From the NCBI GenBank assembly GCA_030068145.1, contig JAPJBO010000991.1, positions 1-64,000 of the forward strand: 64,000 nucleotides of DNA, in the 5' to 3' direction. The notes beneath the pieces are model-generated. The model did no database searches. It saw nothing but the letters and a program-made list of their open reading frames with translations, and had not been told where the DNA came from. The stretch comes from Diplonema papillatum (Eukaryota > Euglenozoa > Diplonemea > Diplonemida > Diplonemidae). Position numbers and translations under genes: made by a program. How positions within the stretch are numbered: position 1 is the first letter of the stretch; every line of letters begins with the position of its first letter. Below are positions 21,111-31,218 of this stretch, in pieces.

Positions 21111-21935
21111 ATGACCGCCTCGAAGAACGGCGGCCGCTCTGTGAATATGCTGGGCCGCCTGACGCCGTCGGCGGCCGACCCCATCGCCCCGCCGTCCCTC
21201 CACGCGTACAGCAGGAAGAAGGAGCTGGCCGCGAGCTCGGAAGGCAAGCCGGCCGCCGCGGTGGCCGGGCACTGCTGCGCGGTGTGCGAGGAGGTGATGC
21301 TCGCGCCGGCGCGCGGGCCGGTGATGCTGGTGCCCTGCGGGCACACCTTCTGCGCACCGTGCGTCGAGAAGTGGCAGCGGACCCGCAGCGAGTGCCCCTT
21401 GTGCCGCGCCCCGTCGACCGACGCGGTCCCCAACCACGCCCTGCGCCTCCTCATCGACAGAAGCCGGCCCGACTTCGATGCATCAACCGCAACCGCCCTC
21501 GACGCCTCCATCGACGGCTCTCCCGACCGAATCCTCGAACACTGCACCCCCGACAACGCTGAGCAAGTCCGTCGGTACATGTCCCAGTACTCCCTGTCCA
21601 CCGCACGCTGGAGCATCCTCCTGGCCGAGCAAGACAGTCTGCGGGCTGATTTGGACAAGGTCGTGCAGGGGGCGGATGTGGACAAAAAAGTGGCGGACTA
21701 CCTGTCAACAGAAGCCGCGCAGCTGGCCGAGGAGGTCACGCGCCTCACGCAGGACCTCGACGTCGTCTCAAAGCAGCTGGCCGAAAAGCGGGCGTCGATC
21801 GACGAGGCCGACGACGAGAAGCGGCGCATCCTGACCCGTGTCGACGCCCTGCAACAGCAGATCGTCGCCCACGAGAAGGAGTCCTTCAAGGCGCAAACCA
21901 TCCTCTCGCACCTGGCACCCACGCTTCAACTGTGA
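21111..21935 (+). CDS. RING finger protein with C-terminal coiled coil, 274 aa
   Basis: Probable E3 ubiquitin ligase. The C3HC4 RING occupies about residues 55-98: CAVC, a ten-residue loop, CGHTFCAPC, then CPLC. A helical segment follows and a long coiled coil fills residues about 180-265 (LAEEVTRLTQDLDVVSKQLA). The ATG at 21111 is the first in frame after a GC-poorer leader. No membrane segment or second zinc motif is seen. Substrate is unknown. Decayed copies of the coiled-coil end follow within 700 bp. Confidence 0.87.
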   Translation: MTASKNGGRSVNMLGRLTPSAADPIAPPSLHAYSRKKELAASSEGKPAAAVAGHCCAVCEEVMLAPARGPVMLVPCGHTFCAPCVEKWQRTRSECPLCRAPSTDAVPNHALRLLIDRSRPDFDASTATALDASIDGSPDRILEHCTPDNAEQVRRYMSQYSLSTARWSILLAEQDSLRADLDKVVQGADVDKKVADYLSTEAAQLAEEVTRLTQDLDVVSKQLAEKRASIDEADDEKRRILTRVDALQQQIVAHEKESFKAQTILSHLAPTLQL

Positions 21936-22189
21936 GTGTAGCCATCTTGTCGGTGGCAATGTCAAGAGGGCGCACTATCTATCTGGTGCGCTGCCGAACG
22001 TGCTCAAACAACCACTTACAGACACTCAGAGACACTCAGTCTTTCTGCGGTGAAAAGGCCGCCTACGAGGCGTGCACTGACTGGTGCTGCTGCGGAGAGC
22101 GCTCGATGAATAGAGCTCCCAGCGGATCTGCGGTGCACCGTCAAACGGGGTTCTCCCCTGCCAGTTCCAGACGGGTTAGTTGTCCACGC

Positions 22190-22650
22190 CAAAGTGCGGA
22201 GGTTCGCTTCTAAGCCCTTAAAGACCAGTTCCGTGAAAGGTTGCGCGGATGAACGGGTGATGGAGGACCGAACACGAGAACCGGCGCAGGTCACGCGCCT
22301 CACACAAGATCGCCGTCGTTTCCAAGCAGTCGGTCCGATAAGCGGGCGTCCATCGACGAGGCGAGCGGGAAGAAATTCGTGATCGTGGATGCCCTACAGC
22401 AGCTGATCACCGTCCAGGAGAAGGAAACGCGATGCCGAGGACAGTTGATCTCTCGCCATGTGCTTCTGACAGTTGAAAGCTTGTCCGGATGGAATGGTAC
22501 ACCTGCGAGAGCTAAACACTTGCAACGCAGACTCGGCCAATATCCTGACGCGTGCGGACGGCTTGCAACAACAGCCGATTGCTGCCACATACCATCCATC
22601 GGACACTTTCCCACACCGCAACTGTAATTGTACGCTTCCTGTAGCTGGCT
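22190..22650 (+). pseudogene. Decayed 3' copies of the RING gene
   Basis: Three blocks match the end of the RING protein: QVTRLTQDRRR near 22285, VDALQQLITVQEKE near 22385, and a second RADGLQQQ block near 22555. Between them are unrelated or unreadable stretches and frame changes. The RING itself is missing. Confidence 0.75.
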
Positions 22651-24054
22651 GAGTCCTTTTCCATAGAGCATCGTCTCGCATCGTCGAGACCAACTGTAAG
22701 AACCGGAGCTTCCTGAACCGTGGCTGAAATGCCTCGTGTTTTTGGCCAGGCGAAACGCGCTACCAACCAGCGCCGTCGATTTTCACAGCGCGATCGAACT
22801 AGTTGTGTTGTGTGCTGGACCTCTCTTCGGAGAGGCTCGCGCACTCACAGCTCAACCTCGCACGCACCCTCAAGGCAACAGCCAGTGTGGACGAGCTCCG
22901 CAGCATTGCAAGGGGAGGTGGTGTCGCGCACCTGTACCTTCCTCGTGTAACAGCCCTTCTAGCTCAGGCTGCGATGCTGCTGTCCCCGCGCTGCTCTACC
23001 CCCCCCCCCCCCCCCCCCAGCGAATGGGTTTCTGTGAAGCGCGTGTTTTAGATGCCAACCAAAAGAAACAGTGTCAATTAACGATCCGCCCTCCCCTATC
23101 TTACCCCCTCTTGGCTTTCTCTGGAGACAACTGCCTCGCCCAACGCTCATCCGAAAGGCCATGTTAGATGGCTGCCTGCCGCAATCCGTTGCGATCAGTG
23201 ACGTTTCGTGAAGAAGGACGGGCGAGTCACGCTGGCAACAGCTTCTGTGCTCCTCCAGACAGGCGGTTAGCGGGAGGGGGAAGCAATGTCGACACCGTAC
23301 CTGTTTATTATTATCAGTATAATTCGTTGTCATTTACCCCCCCCCAGGGTGCGCACTAAGGGACGTTGCCCCCGTTGCACGTTGCACCCCCCTTTTGGGG
23401 GGGGGTCGTTTTGGGGGCTGTTTTTGGGGTGTTTCCCAGACCCCCCGGTGCCGAGTGGGTACTCCGTTTTCTCCAGATGAATCCGTTCTCCTCGTTTTCG
23501 AAATCGAAACCCACTTTTGCGGAAAAAAAGGTCAATCCCCACCAAAATGTTTTCCTGCACTTTTTTGGCAGGGAAATGTACTTTGCAACTTTTGAGCAAA
23601 GTCAGTTTCCCCGAAAACCAAGATTCCTGCAGTGCACTCAAAAATCAGCCAAAATCTGGAAAATTGGCCCAAAAAGTGAAAATTCGGGCCGATTGGGCCG
23701 ATTTACCATGTGCTTTTCCCAAAATGCCAATACCCCCCAAAAGCTGTTTTTCAGGCAAATCCGCTGGGAAACGTACTTAGAGAATTCCGAAAAATCGGCA
23801 CCAAGACAACCACGAAAGGGCAGATTTTCCCGGTTTCAGCCTGTGTTTTGCATGTCAAATTTCGGGCCTCACAGACGAACTGAGGACGGAGTGGAAAGAT
23901 CCATCGCGAAAGAGCGCGTTTAAGGGGGTCCCCGGAAAAAAGGGTGGGGGGGGTCCCCGGCCACCAGGTGCACCAAACAGGACCCCCCCCCCCCCCGGGT
24001 CGAGCTAATTTATTCCTGGGTGAGTTTTTTTCAGGCTTTTTTTCCGACTAATTT

Positions 24055-24190
24055 GTTCCGGGAAGTGAAAATTTATTCCGGGAAGTGAAAATTTGTTCCG
24101 GGAAGTGAAAATTTATTCCGGGAAGTGAAAATTTGTTCCGGGAAGTGAAAATTTATTCCGGGAAGTGAAAATTTGTTCCGGAAACTGAAA
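24055..24190 (+). repeat. Minisatellite of TTCCGGGAAGTGAAAATTTG units
   Basis: About seven units of 19-20 bp alternating between GTTCC and ATTCC starts. The same unit recurs at 25740-25862 in this orientation and at 25925-26105 inverted. Confidence 0.95.
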
Positions 24191-24257
24191 ATTTGGGGTT
24201 TGCCAAATTTTCCAGATTTTCACCATTTGTGTGTGATTTTTACAATTTTTGTGTAAG

Positions 24258-24712
24258 GTACGCATACCCGAACCCCCCCCGCATACCCGAACCCGCATAC
24301 CCAAACCCGCAAACCCGAACCCGCAACCCGCGTACCCTAACCCCGCAAACCCTAACCCGCAAACCCCGCAAACCCGCATACCCAAACCCGCATACCCTAA
24401 CCCGCAAACCCGCATACCCTAACCTCGCAAACCCGCATACCCGAACCCGCAAACCCGCGTACCCTAACCCCGCAAACCCTAACCCGCAAACCCGCGTACC
24501 CTAACCCCGCAAACCCGCATACCCGCAAACCCGCAAACCCCGCAAACCCGCATACCCAAACCCGCATACCCAAACCCGCAAACCCGCATACCCTAACCTC
24601 GCAAACCCGCATACCCGAACCCCGCAACCCCGCGTACCCTAGCCCCGCAAACCCCGCATACCCTAACCCGCAAACCCCGCAAACCCTAACCCGCAAACCC
24701 CGCTTCCCGCAT
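24258..24712. repeat. Telomere-like degenerate heptamer field
   Basis: About 450 bp of mixed CCCTAAC, CCCGCAAA, CCCGCATA and CCCGAAC units. On the minus strand these read as GGGTTAG and GGGTTTGC, close to TTTAGGG-type telomeric repeats but heterogeneous and interstitial. A short (GGGTTTGC)3 lies at 48721-48745. Confidence 0.9.
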
Positions 24713-25739
24713 GCGATAACGTTTTTCAAATACACACAGCAGATCAAAGAAAGGGGGGAAAGGTGGAAAATGCAGATCAAACGGGAGTAGAATGTGCACA
24801 CTCGCTTATCCGACTCTTGACTTACTATGCCGTGTTCTGAAAGCTGTCGAGGGGCCCCTCCATAGGTTCTCGCATGATTCGTTCGCCTATGTAACACTAT
24901 CCGTTTGTAGTACGCTTCGCAATTGTGTTCTTGCACTCTAGCCGAATGGCGGGTGGCGGATTTCCGCGCTCGGGCGCAAGACACAATTATGCTGCTTTTG
25001 CAGTGCAAGCCGAACCCGGTTCGCGACTTCGGTTGCGGTAAAGTGTTACAAAGTCTTCGGCTTTCAGATCCGGATACGCGTATGCAACAGATAGTTAGAG
25101 GTCACTTGAAGGATACCCGTGTGCAGCGTTCGAAAGAGTTTGCGTATCTGGAGTCTTTTTTTTTTTCGGGGGGTGCCCTTTTGACCCTATGTATTTTATT
25201 ATTTTTTGAGAAGAGAGTTTACGACAGCCTCGAGGATATTCGTCATTTCCTGCGTTCGTCCAGTGTAATTGTCGTCCAAGTTACTGACCGTGGGAAGGGG
25301 TTCCAAGAAGTCTGTCTGAGTGCGCGATGCAGTTTACCGATAGCCACCGCGTGCCTTCTGTGCCAGGGGTCGGATACGTTTACTTGCTGACCGGTGCTAA
25401 CTTTGTAGAAGGCCCACCTATCAGCCTGAGTTCAGCTCCACAAGGTTCGTTTCGTTAAGGCAACTCATGATCACTTCGGTGTGAGGGATTAGTCCTGTTA
25501 GAAACTACTTGTGGGCGCCTGCTCCGTTGCGTGGTCTTCTCTCCGTACAGTGTTCCACATCTGGAAGGTCCTTGCGTTCAGTTCGCGCTTCCTGTGGGCA
25601 CAAAGACAGTCGGTGACTTCAGGAAGGAATCAGCCATTCTTGCGTGATGTAATGTGGAGTGCAGATTCCGTTTGTTGCCACCTTGGGTTGTCAGCCCAGT
25701 CCTCCCCAGTTCTAGGTTCGGTCCGGGTCCCGTGAAATG

Positions 25740-26105
25740 AGGAGAAATTTGTTCCGAAACTGAAAATTTGTTCCGGGAAGTGAAAATTTGTTCCGGAACT
25801 GAAAATTTGTTCCGGGAAGCGAAAATTTGTTCCGGGGAGTGAAAATTTGTTCCGGGGTGAGTTTTTTTTCTGGGAGGCTCACTGATCGTGTCAGCCATTT
25901 TTAGCCCAGAAATGAAAAAAAACTCACCCAGGAACAAATTAGTCAGAAAAAAAGCCCACCCCGGAACAAATTTTCAGTTCCCGGAACAAATTAGTCAGAA
26001 AAAAAGCCCTCCCCGGAACAAATTTTCACTTCCCGGAACAAATTTTCACTTCCCGGAACAAATTTTCACCTCCCGGAACAAATTTTCACCTCCCGGAATA
26101 AAAAA
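25740..26105. repeat. Inverted pair of GTTCCGGGAAGTGAAAATTT arrays
   Basis: Forward units at 25740-25862 face inverted units at 25925-26105 across about 60 bp. Transcribed or single-stranded DNA here could fold into a long hairpin. Confidence 0.9.
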
Positions 26106-26155
26106 GTCGGAAAAAAGTCGGGAAAAAAGCCACCCCGGAATAAATTAGCCCCACA

Positions 26156-26181
26156 CCCCCCCCCCCCCCCCCCCCCCCCCC
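26156..26181. repeat. Poly(C) run of 26
   Basis: Uninterrupted C tract, with a second of about 15 at 26209-26223. G runs occur further right (26410-26820). Length may be affected by assembly. Confidence 0.9.
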
Positions 26182-27239
26182 TTCCAAATTTAGCAGACGT
26201 TGACGTTGCCCCCCCCCCCCCCCTGATTGAGTTTACGCGAACCCCCGAAAAAATAATTACCCCCCAAAAAAAATATACAAAAAAAAAAAAAAACAAAACC
26301 GACGGTGACCCCCAAAACCTTTTTCAACCTTTCCAACACCCTTCAAGCTAAACCATTATACAACGACCCCCCCCCCCCTGAGGCCTAAATTTTGGCCGAG
26401 GGGGGTAATTTCCAGGGGGGGGGGTAAAGGAGGCTCCAGGGGGGGGGGGGGTAAAGGACACTGTCCTGGGGCTCCTGCAGGGTTCCTTTATGATCGCCAC
26501 CTCTAACCAGGGAGACTACCTGGGGCCGGCCTAGGGGCATAAAAGTGGATGCTGGGCCATGGCAAGACCCTGAATCCTGCTGCTACTTCTGCCTGCTCAG
26601 CACTCTAGCTTTTCCTTTTGCATCAGAACAGCGGCGGTGGAACTCCACAGCGGCTGTGGAACTCCTGTGAAAGAGCCCCGGACCCCTTGTGAACACTTCA
26701 GACCCCATTTCACAGACAGTTCCGGGGGGGAGGGGGGGTAAAAGACACTGTTTTCCCAGTGTACATCGAAAATCCCAAAAAAGTGGTAAATTTCAGGGGG
26801 GGGGGGGGTAAAGTCCAGGGGGGTAAATGACAACGAATTATACTGATTATTTTTTTTGAAAGTATGCCAATACTGCAGGGAATAGTTGACTAGACCTCTT
26901 GAGTTTGTGCTGACCACGAATTGGGGAGTCGGGAGAACCTACAAAGCCAAAAGCAGGACCGACCCCCCGTTCGTGAGAAAAAGCGAAGAATAAAAAGTTT
27001 TTTGCTCTGGAGGTTTGTTTTTTCTTGCCCTGGTGGTCTGCTGGTGCACTCTTGCTGGCTCGGGTGAGCCAGGGTCTCCTACATGCAGGCCGGCGGTCTG
27101 GTGAGGTGGCATTTCGACTACTTATCAGAAGCGTTTGAAGCAGTCTGCAGAACTATCAGGATTGTTGAGCGGTAGCTGAATGGTCTTGGCAGGTCGGATG
27201 TGAAAAGCTGGGCGTTTTTGGTGGTGTAGCAAGGTTCGG

Positions 27240-27470
27240 CCGGGCGTGTGCACGAGTATTCAGGGTTCACCAGGAGGGCCCTGTTTTTTTTCGGTCGACA
27301 CGATGATCGCCTCCGGCGATCATCGTGTCGACCGAGTTGATGTACCTCAGCTTTTCGGGCGGCCAGAGCGACGTGCTGCGCGGCCTCGGCTTGCACAAAG
27401 TAGCGTCCGGCGCCGAGATAGGCTCTGAGTGTCCGCCGAAAACGCTTCCCCACCCCCAAGCCTCTCCGGC
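27240..27470 (+). pseudogene. Decayed upstream copy of the small mitochondrial-type gene
   Basis: The stretch 27336-27450 repeats codons for MYLSFSGGQSDVLRGLGLHK and on to ECPPKTL of the gene at 27686, with a deletion after the GAEIGS codons. There is no start or presequence. Its 5' edge is a perfect inverted repeat at 27292-27334. Confidence 0.85.
27292..27334. repeat. Perfect 20-bp hairpin with 3-nt loop
   Basis: CGGTCGACACGATGATCGCC, then TCC, then its exact reverse complement. The intact gene has only one imperfect half at the equivalent place (about 27790-27815). Confidence 0.95.
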
Positions 27471-27685
27471 CAGTCAGAAACTTTAAGTTGCTGATCTGCA
27501 TGATACCGCTGGCAAAGCGCGAGACATGACATCACCGCAACCCCGAACGAGAAACTGAGCAAGATCTGGTGTTCAAAGCTGCTTTGCGCTTCAAACGTGG
27601 CATGCTTCAACAAACCCAATACCATACACACAGGAGGGGACAAAGGAAGAAGGCAAGCACCGGGAAGTGCCTGCGAATCCCCCTC

Positions 27686-28087
27686 ATGGCGGGGGTATCC
27701 GGCAGGTTATGTAGATGCCCGTTCCGCCTCGCACGCTGGGCGTCGACGTCGGCCGCCGAACCCGCCGCGCCGCCCCCCAGCACGATACCGCCTCCGGCGA
27801 TCATCGTGCCGACCGAGCCGATGTACCTCAGCTTTTCGGGCGGCCAGAGCGACGTGCTGCGCGGGCTCGGCTTGCACAAAGTAGCGCCCGGCGCCGAGAT
27901 AGGCTCGGGCCTCTGGGGCCGCGAGGTCGAGTGCCCGCCGAAAACGCTGGCGGAGGCGCGGCGCAGGAGGCTGCCGGCCCCGTTTCGCTGGGACTTCGAA
28001 GGCCCGCCGCCGCCGCTCGACGTGAAGGAATACACCGAGGAAATGCTCGAGCTGCACGCGGACACGCACAGCCCGGCCGAGGTGTGA
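27686..28087 (+). CDS. Small protein with mitochondrial-type presequence, function unknown
   Basis: With the ATG at 27686 the product is 133 aa. It starts MAGVSGRLCRCPFRLARWAS, Arg-rich, hydroxylated and free of acid residues, which is typical of a mitochondrial targeting peptide. The frame is open upstream to 27569, so a longer form is possible. The mature part contains MYLSFSGGQSDVLRGLGL and a C terminus with DFEGPPPPLDVKEYTEEMLE. I do not recognise the family. The partial upstream copy suggests the gene is real and was the source of a duplication. Confidence 0.65.
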   Translation: MAGVSGRLCRCPFRLARWASTSAAEPAAPPPSTIPPPAIIVPTEPMYLSFSGGQSDVLRGLGLHKVAPGAEIGSGLWGREVECPPKTLAEARRRRLPAPFRWDFEGPPPPLDVKEYTEEMLELHADTHSPAEV

Positions 28088-28094
28088 CCAACAT

Positions 28095-28430
28095 CGTGTT
28101 CTTTTACATAAGCGCCAGCCGCTCGGAGGTCGCCGTCGCGTGTGCAGTGTCGGTCGCTGGCCGCCATGGTGGAACAGTTCTCGGACGCAGAACGGGACGA
28201 GCGAGCCTCCTTGCCTTGGTAGCTGTGATTGGTTGTGGAAGCAGGGAGCAGCAGTACGTAAGGAACGTCCAGGTGAGTGACGCCACCTCCCCAAGTGATG
28301 TTGCGCGGAGCTTGTTGAAAGGAAATGCTGCCTGACAAAGAACAGAAGGGATCCCAAGTGCTGTAACTAGTGTGTTGAACGGACGTGAGGTCATGCGGGT
28401 CTACCCCTACACGACAAATCACACAAACAC
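28095..28430 (+). repeat. Dispersed repeat shared with 55155-55320
   Basis: Blocks such as TTTTACATAAGCGCCAGC, GGGATCCCAAGTGCTGTAA, GTGTTGAACGGACGTG and CATGCGGGTCTACCCCT recur in the same order at 55155-55320. It follows the stop of the mitochondrial-type gene directly, so it may include a 3' UTR that was copied. Confidence 0.7.
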
Positions 28431-28959
28431 AATGACTGCCTTGACACCCTTCAAACTTGACTTTTTCTTTGAACCAACCACACCCTGAAGGCTGTGTGAA
28501 GTTTTCTAATCGAGTTTCGTGGTGCATCAACTCCTCCCTCAGTGAAACTGTGAGAGCGGCCCACGGTGTTCCGAACTTACAAGTGGTTTCACTTGAGGTT
28601 TAACTGTATTGCCGTCTGATTACCCATTTAGTTTCTGTGTTACAGTGTTTATAGCAGCGTACTACACGAAACTTACCGAGTTTCGCTACTGCACAAAAGA
28701 AATAAATCTCCGTACTATTTTCTGCCGCCGCACTCGAATCGTTTTGAATGCAAACACGGCTCCGTTTTACTCCCGTATCTGCGGGGATGACGACAACTAC
28801 TACAGCGTGTGAATCCTCGTGACGTAAATAGTGAGTCCAAGGAAAATAGGAAAGGGGGAAGGGTTTGGCAGAGAACGTGGAGTTGTAGCCCCCTTTCACC
28901 ACGTCTTCTATGTCCCGTGTTCGAGCCGCAGTCTTTCTCCGTAGTAGTACGGGATAGTA

Positions 28960-29030
28960 GTGGGGCGACCGGATACTCCTCGGAGAGATGGTCCCTGCAC
29001 TCTAACTCGTCTCTCTCTCTCTCTCTCTCT
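28960..29030 (+). repeat. Dispersed element with GAGATGG/CCCTGCA core, copy 2
   Basis: GGCGACCGGATACTCCTCG, GAGAGATGGTCCCTGCACTC and a (TC)n run, similar to 20115-20180 and 56600-56665. Confidence 0.6.
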
Positions 29031-29138
29031 TTCTTTCTCTGGCCTCCTGAGCATCATCTTTCCGATTCAAGATGTTCTCGTCGCCACCGATTCGTTTCTC
29101 CGTTGTTGGATCTCGACGAGCGCGATCCGCCTACCACG

Positions 29139-29247
29139 TTTGGGTTAGAATGCAAAGAATCTGTGGCATAATCTGCATCGCCGACGGCGCGGTTATCTCT
29201 TCGCACGTGATGTGTCATGCTTTCGCCTCTTTAGCTCGTCTTGATCG
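29139..29247 (-). mobile_element. LINE 3' tail fragment
   Basis: About 110 bp almost identical to positions 228-336 of the full-length element (one base missing in the CGATAATC segment). It is 5'-truncated within the last codons of ORF2. It lies about 420 bp upstream of the PIN gene, in opposite orientation to it. Confidence 0.92.
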
Positions 29248-29669
29248 GAAGGAGGCTAGAGAGTACAACTTTTTTGTTGAACGCTTACGCCCGCCACTGA
29301 ACTCAGATTCACCTGTGTTTCGTGTGGGCTACAGCACATTTACCTCCTTTGATCTATCGCAACTAGCAGTCTCCTCAAGCATTTCCTACGAAGTAGGTGC
29401 TTATGCAAAACACAAAAGAAATTGGATGAATTTGCGGCCCGCAACACAGCAGTCATACTGTCCGTTTGCGCGCGAGTCCGCTATCAGGAGCCCAGCGGGA
29501 AAGCAACAGAATGGGCCACTTGGCTAATGCACGAGATCAAGTCTAGCTCGAAGATACGATACCACAAAGCATTTTTTTGGGAACCCCACCGATCACCACA
29601 AGCACGCACTAAGCTGAACTTCACAAGCATAACGTCGAAAACACAAAAAAACTGCAGGTCTTGCTGCTG

Positions 29670-31181
29670 ATGCTGCGGTCTTACCCGCATATCCACGTCG
29701 TAGGCGACGCGGCAGCGCTGTTCATTCTGAAGTACCACGAGCTCGCGGAGGAGAACGGGCGGGCGGGCAAGAAAAGCGACTACTTTGCGTCGAAGGTGTA
29801 CCCGCTGTTCGTGTATTTGACCCGGCTGGCGGACACCACCATCGGCCCGCAGCCGCTGCGCGCGATGGAGCTGTATTTGGAGCACGCGGTTGCGCGCGCG
29901 GAAGTGTCGCAGAACTACGCGAACTACTTCATCCAGAACCTGAAGACGACGCAGGAGACCGCTCTTGAGCTGATCAAGCTCGACCACAAGCTCGCCCGCG
30001 GCTCCTTTAAGGACGCCCTGCACGCCTTTAACGACGACGACGAGCTGGACCTCAGGGTGTTCACCTTCCTGACGCACCACTGCCCGAACTTCTTCAACGT
30101 TTTCCCCCGGCAAACGGCCGGGAAACGCGACGAGTTCCTCGAAGCGATGCGCACGAACGAAGCCATTTACGTCCTCCACCCGAGCTATCTGCTGCAGATC
30201 AGCGACAAGGAGCAGACCGCGCTCGCGAAGGCGAAGCAGCTGGTCTCGCTGCTGGAGAGCGACGACGACAACGAGACGCTGCTGATACCGTACGTGACGT
30301 TCCACGAGTTGCTGCTCGCGTCGGTGGACGCGCGGGACGGGGACGACCTGTCGCTGGCGATCGCGTACCTCGCCGAGAAGTGCAGCAGGAGGGATTCGAA
30401 AGTGCGGTTCGTCTGGCCGTCCGAGACGATATCCCCGCTCGCGTCGTACCGGCGCCACAACGCTTCCCTCGACAACGCCGACGACCGCATCCTGACCTTC
30501 TGCACGTGGCTCGACCGGAAGCTTCCTCCCCTCACCGAACACACCCTGCGCGAGCACGACGAAGAGCTCGAAGCATCGGAGCTTCGTTTATTCCGCGCCT
30601 ACATGACCGGCTACAACAAGTCGAAGGTGCACCAGCTCCTCACGGGCGGACCGAAAGCCATCCGCGGCGTGATCAAAAAAACCGACGAGCTCCCTCAAGA
30701 ACCGCAGCAAGGCGTCGTCCTCCTGTGTACAGACGCCGACATCCAAAAGCACAGCCGCGCCATCGGGCTGTGGTGCGAGCCCGCCGGCGACGTGCACCGG
30801 CAGCTCAACGAGCAGCGGCAGCACAAAAAAACGCAGTGGTACCGGTTCACCGACGGGCTCTCGAGCGGCGAGCGGGCGAGCAGACGCGCGGCGCAGCAGG
30901 GCAGCCGCGCGCCGAAGCCCCGCGCCCGGACCGGCCCGGTCCGGCAGCAGCAGGCGCCGGGGCCGCGGCCGAAGTGGCGCCGGAAGCCGCCGCCTGCGGC
31001 GGCGGGCGGGAACCGGGCGAAGCGGCCGCAGCGCGCGTCTCCCTTCAGGTGGAAGCGGAAGGCCAAGCCGTCGTCGTCGTCGCGTCCGCTGGTGTCCGCC
31101 AAGAAGCGGGACCCCCAGGCAACTTGGAAGCCGCAAGCTCCTGCTTCGGATTCGACTGGTCCCGCGATGGACTCTGTCTAG
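29670..31181 (+). CDS. PIN-domain protein with basic, Pro-rich tail, about 503 aa
   Basis: Likely RNA-cleavage or RNA-binding protein of the PIN fold. The N-terminal 160 residues are helical and unrecognised. Numbered from the ATG at 29670, the PIN signature runs about 165-370: IYVLHPSYLL (first strand), LLIPYVTFHELL with the conserved Glu, DDRILTF with two Asp, and VVLLCTDADIQKHSRAIGL with the last acid. The first catalytic Asp of the usual LDTN motif is replaced by His. A 70-residue insertion precedes the last strand. The tail is Arg/Lys/Pro-rich, suiting nucleic-acid contact. A CAG acceptor at 29655-29657, in phase 0 with the ORF, suggests an upstream exon; the frame at about 29422-29650 (LDEFAARNTAVILSVCARV) is a candidate. 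The 3' part is duplicated downstream. Confidence 0.8.
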   Translation: MLRSYPHIHVVGDAAALFILKYHELAEENGRAGKKSDYFASKVYPLFVYLTRLADTTIGPQPLRAMELYLEHAVARAEVSQNYANYFIQNLKTTQETALELIKLDHKLARGSFKDALHAFNDDDELDLRVFTFLTHHCPNFFNVFPRQTAGKRDEFLEAMRTNEAIYVLHPSYLLQISDKEQTALAKAKQLVSLLESDDDNETLLIPYVTFHELLLASVDARDGDDLSLAIAYLAEKCSRRDSKVRFVWPSETISPLASYRRHNASLDNADDRILTFCTWLDRKLPPLTEHTLREHDEELEASELRLFRAYMTGYNKSKVHQLLTGGPKAIRGVIKKTDELPQEPQQGVVLLCTDADIQKHSRAIGLWCEPAGDVHRQLNEQRQHKKTQWYRFTDGLSSGERASRRAAQQGSRAPKPRARTGPVRQQQAPGPRPKWRRKPPPAAAGGNRAKRPQRASPFRWKRKAKPSSSSRPLVSAKKRDPQATWKPQAPASDSTGPAMDSV

Positions 31182-31218
31182 CAGATTTGGCTGCATACCG
31201 GATTGGCAAATTGACGGA

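Larger units (their letters stand above)
23315..26845. mobile_element. 3.5-kb terminal-inverted-repeat element without transposase
   Basis: The left end CAGTATAATTCGTTGTCATT followed by TTA and a C run at 23315 is matched in inverted orientation at 26818-26845. The perfect inverted repeat is about 28 bp. Both ends are flanked by ATTAT (23310-23314 and 26846-26850), a candidate 5-bp target duplication. The interior holds G/C homopolymers, 18-20-bp minisatellites in both orientations, and a telomere-like heptamer field. No ORF in it looks coding, so it would depend on enzymes from elsewhere. Confidence 0.75.

Noticed and set aside
24113..25008. Gly/Arg/Val/Cys-rich open frames over the telomere-like field
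   Set aside because: Generated by the heptamer repeat; no start context and no independent coding signal.
24923..25390. 155-aa open frame inside the TIR element
   Set aside because: Ordinary codon mix, no homology by eye and no transposase motif. Kept as non-coding, but it is the only non-repetitive stretch in the element.
24055..26105. Regular short repeats resembling a CRISPR array
   Set aside because: Units are contiguous with no unique spacers, and the context is eukaryotic.
29484..30557. 357-aa open frame on the minus strand
   Set aside because: Exact antisense of the PIN gene, which has recognisable motifs and an acceptor site; this frame has none.
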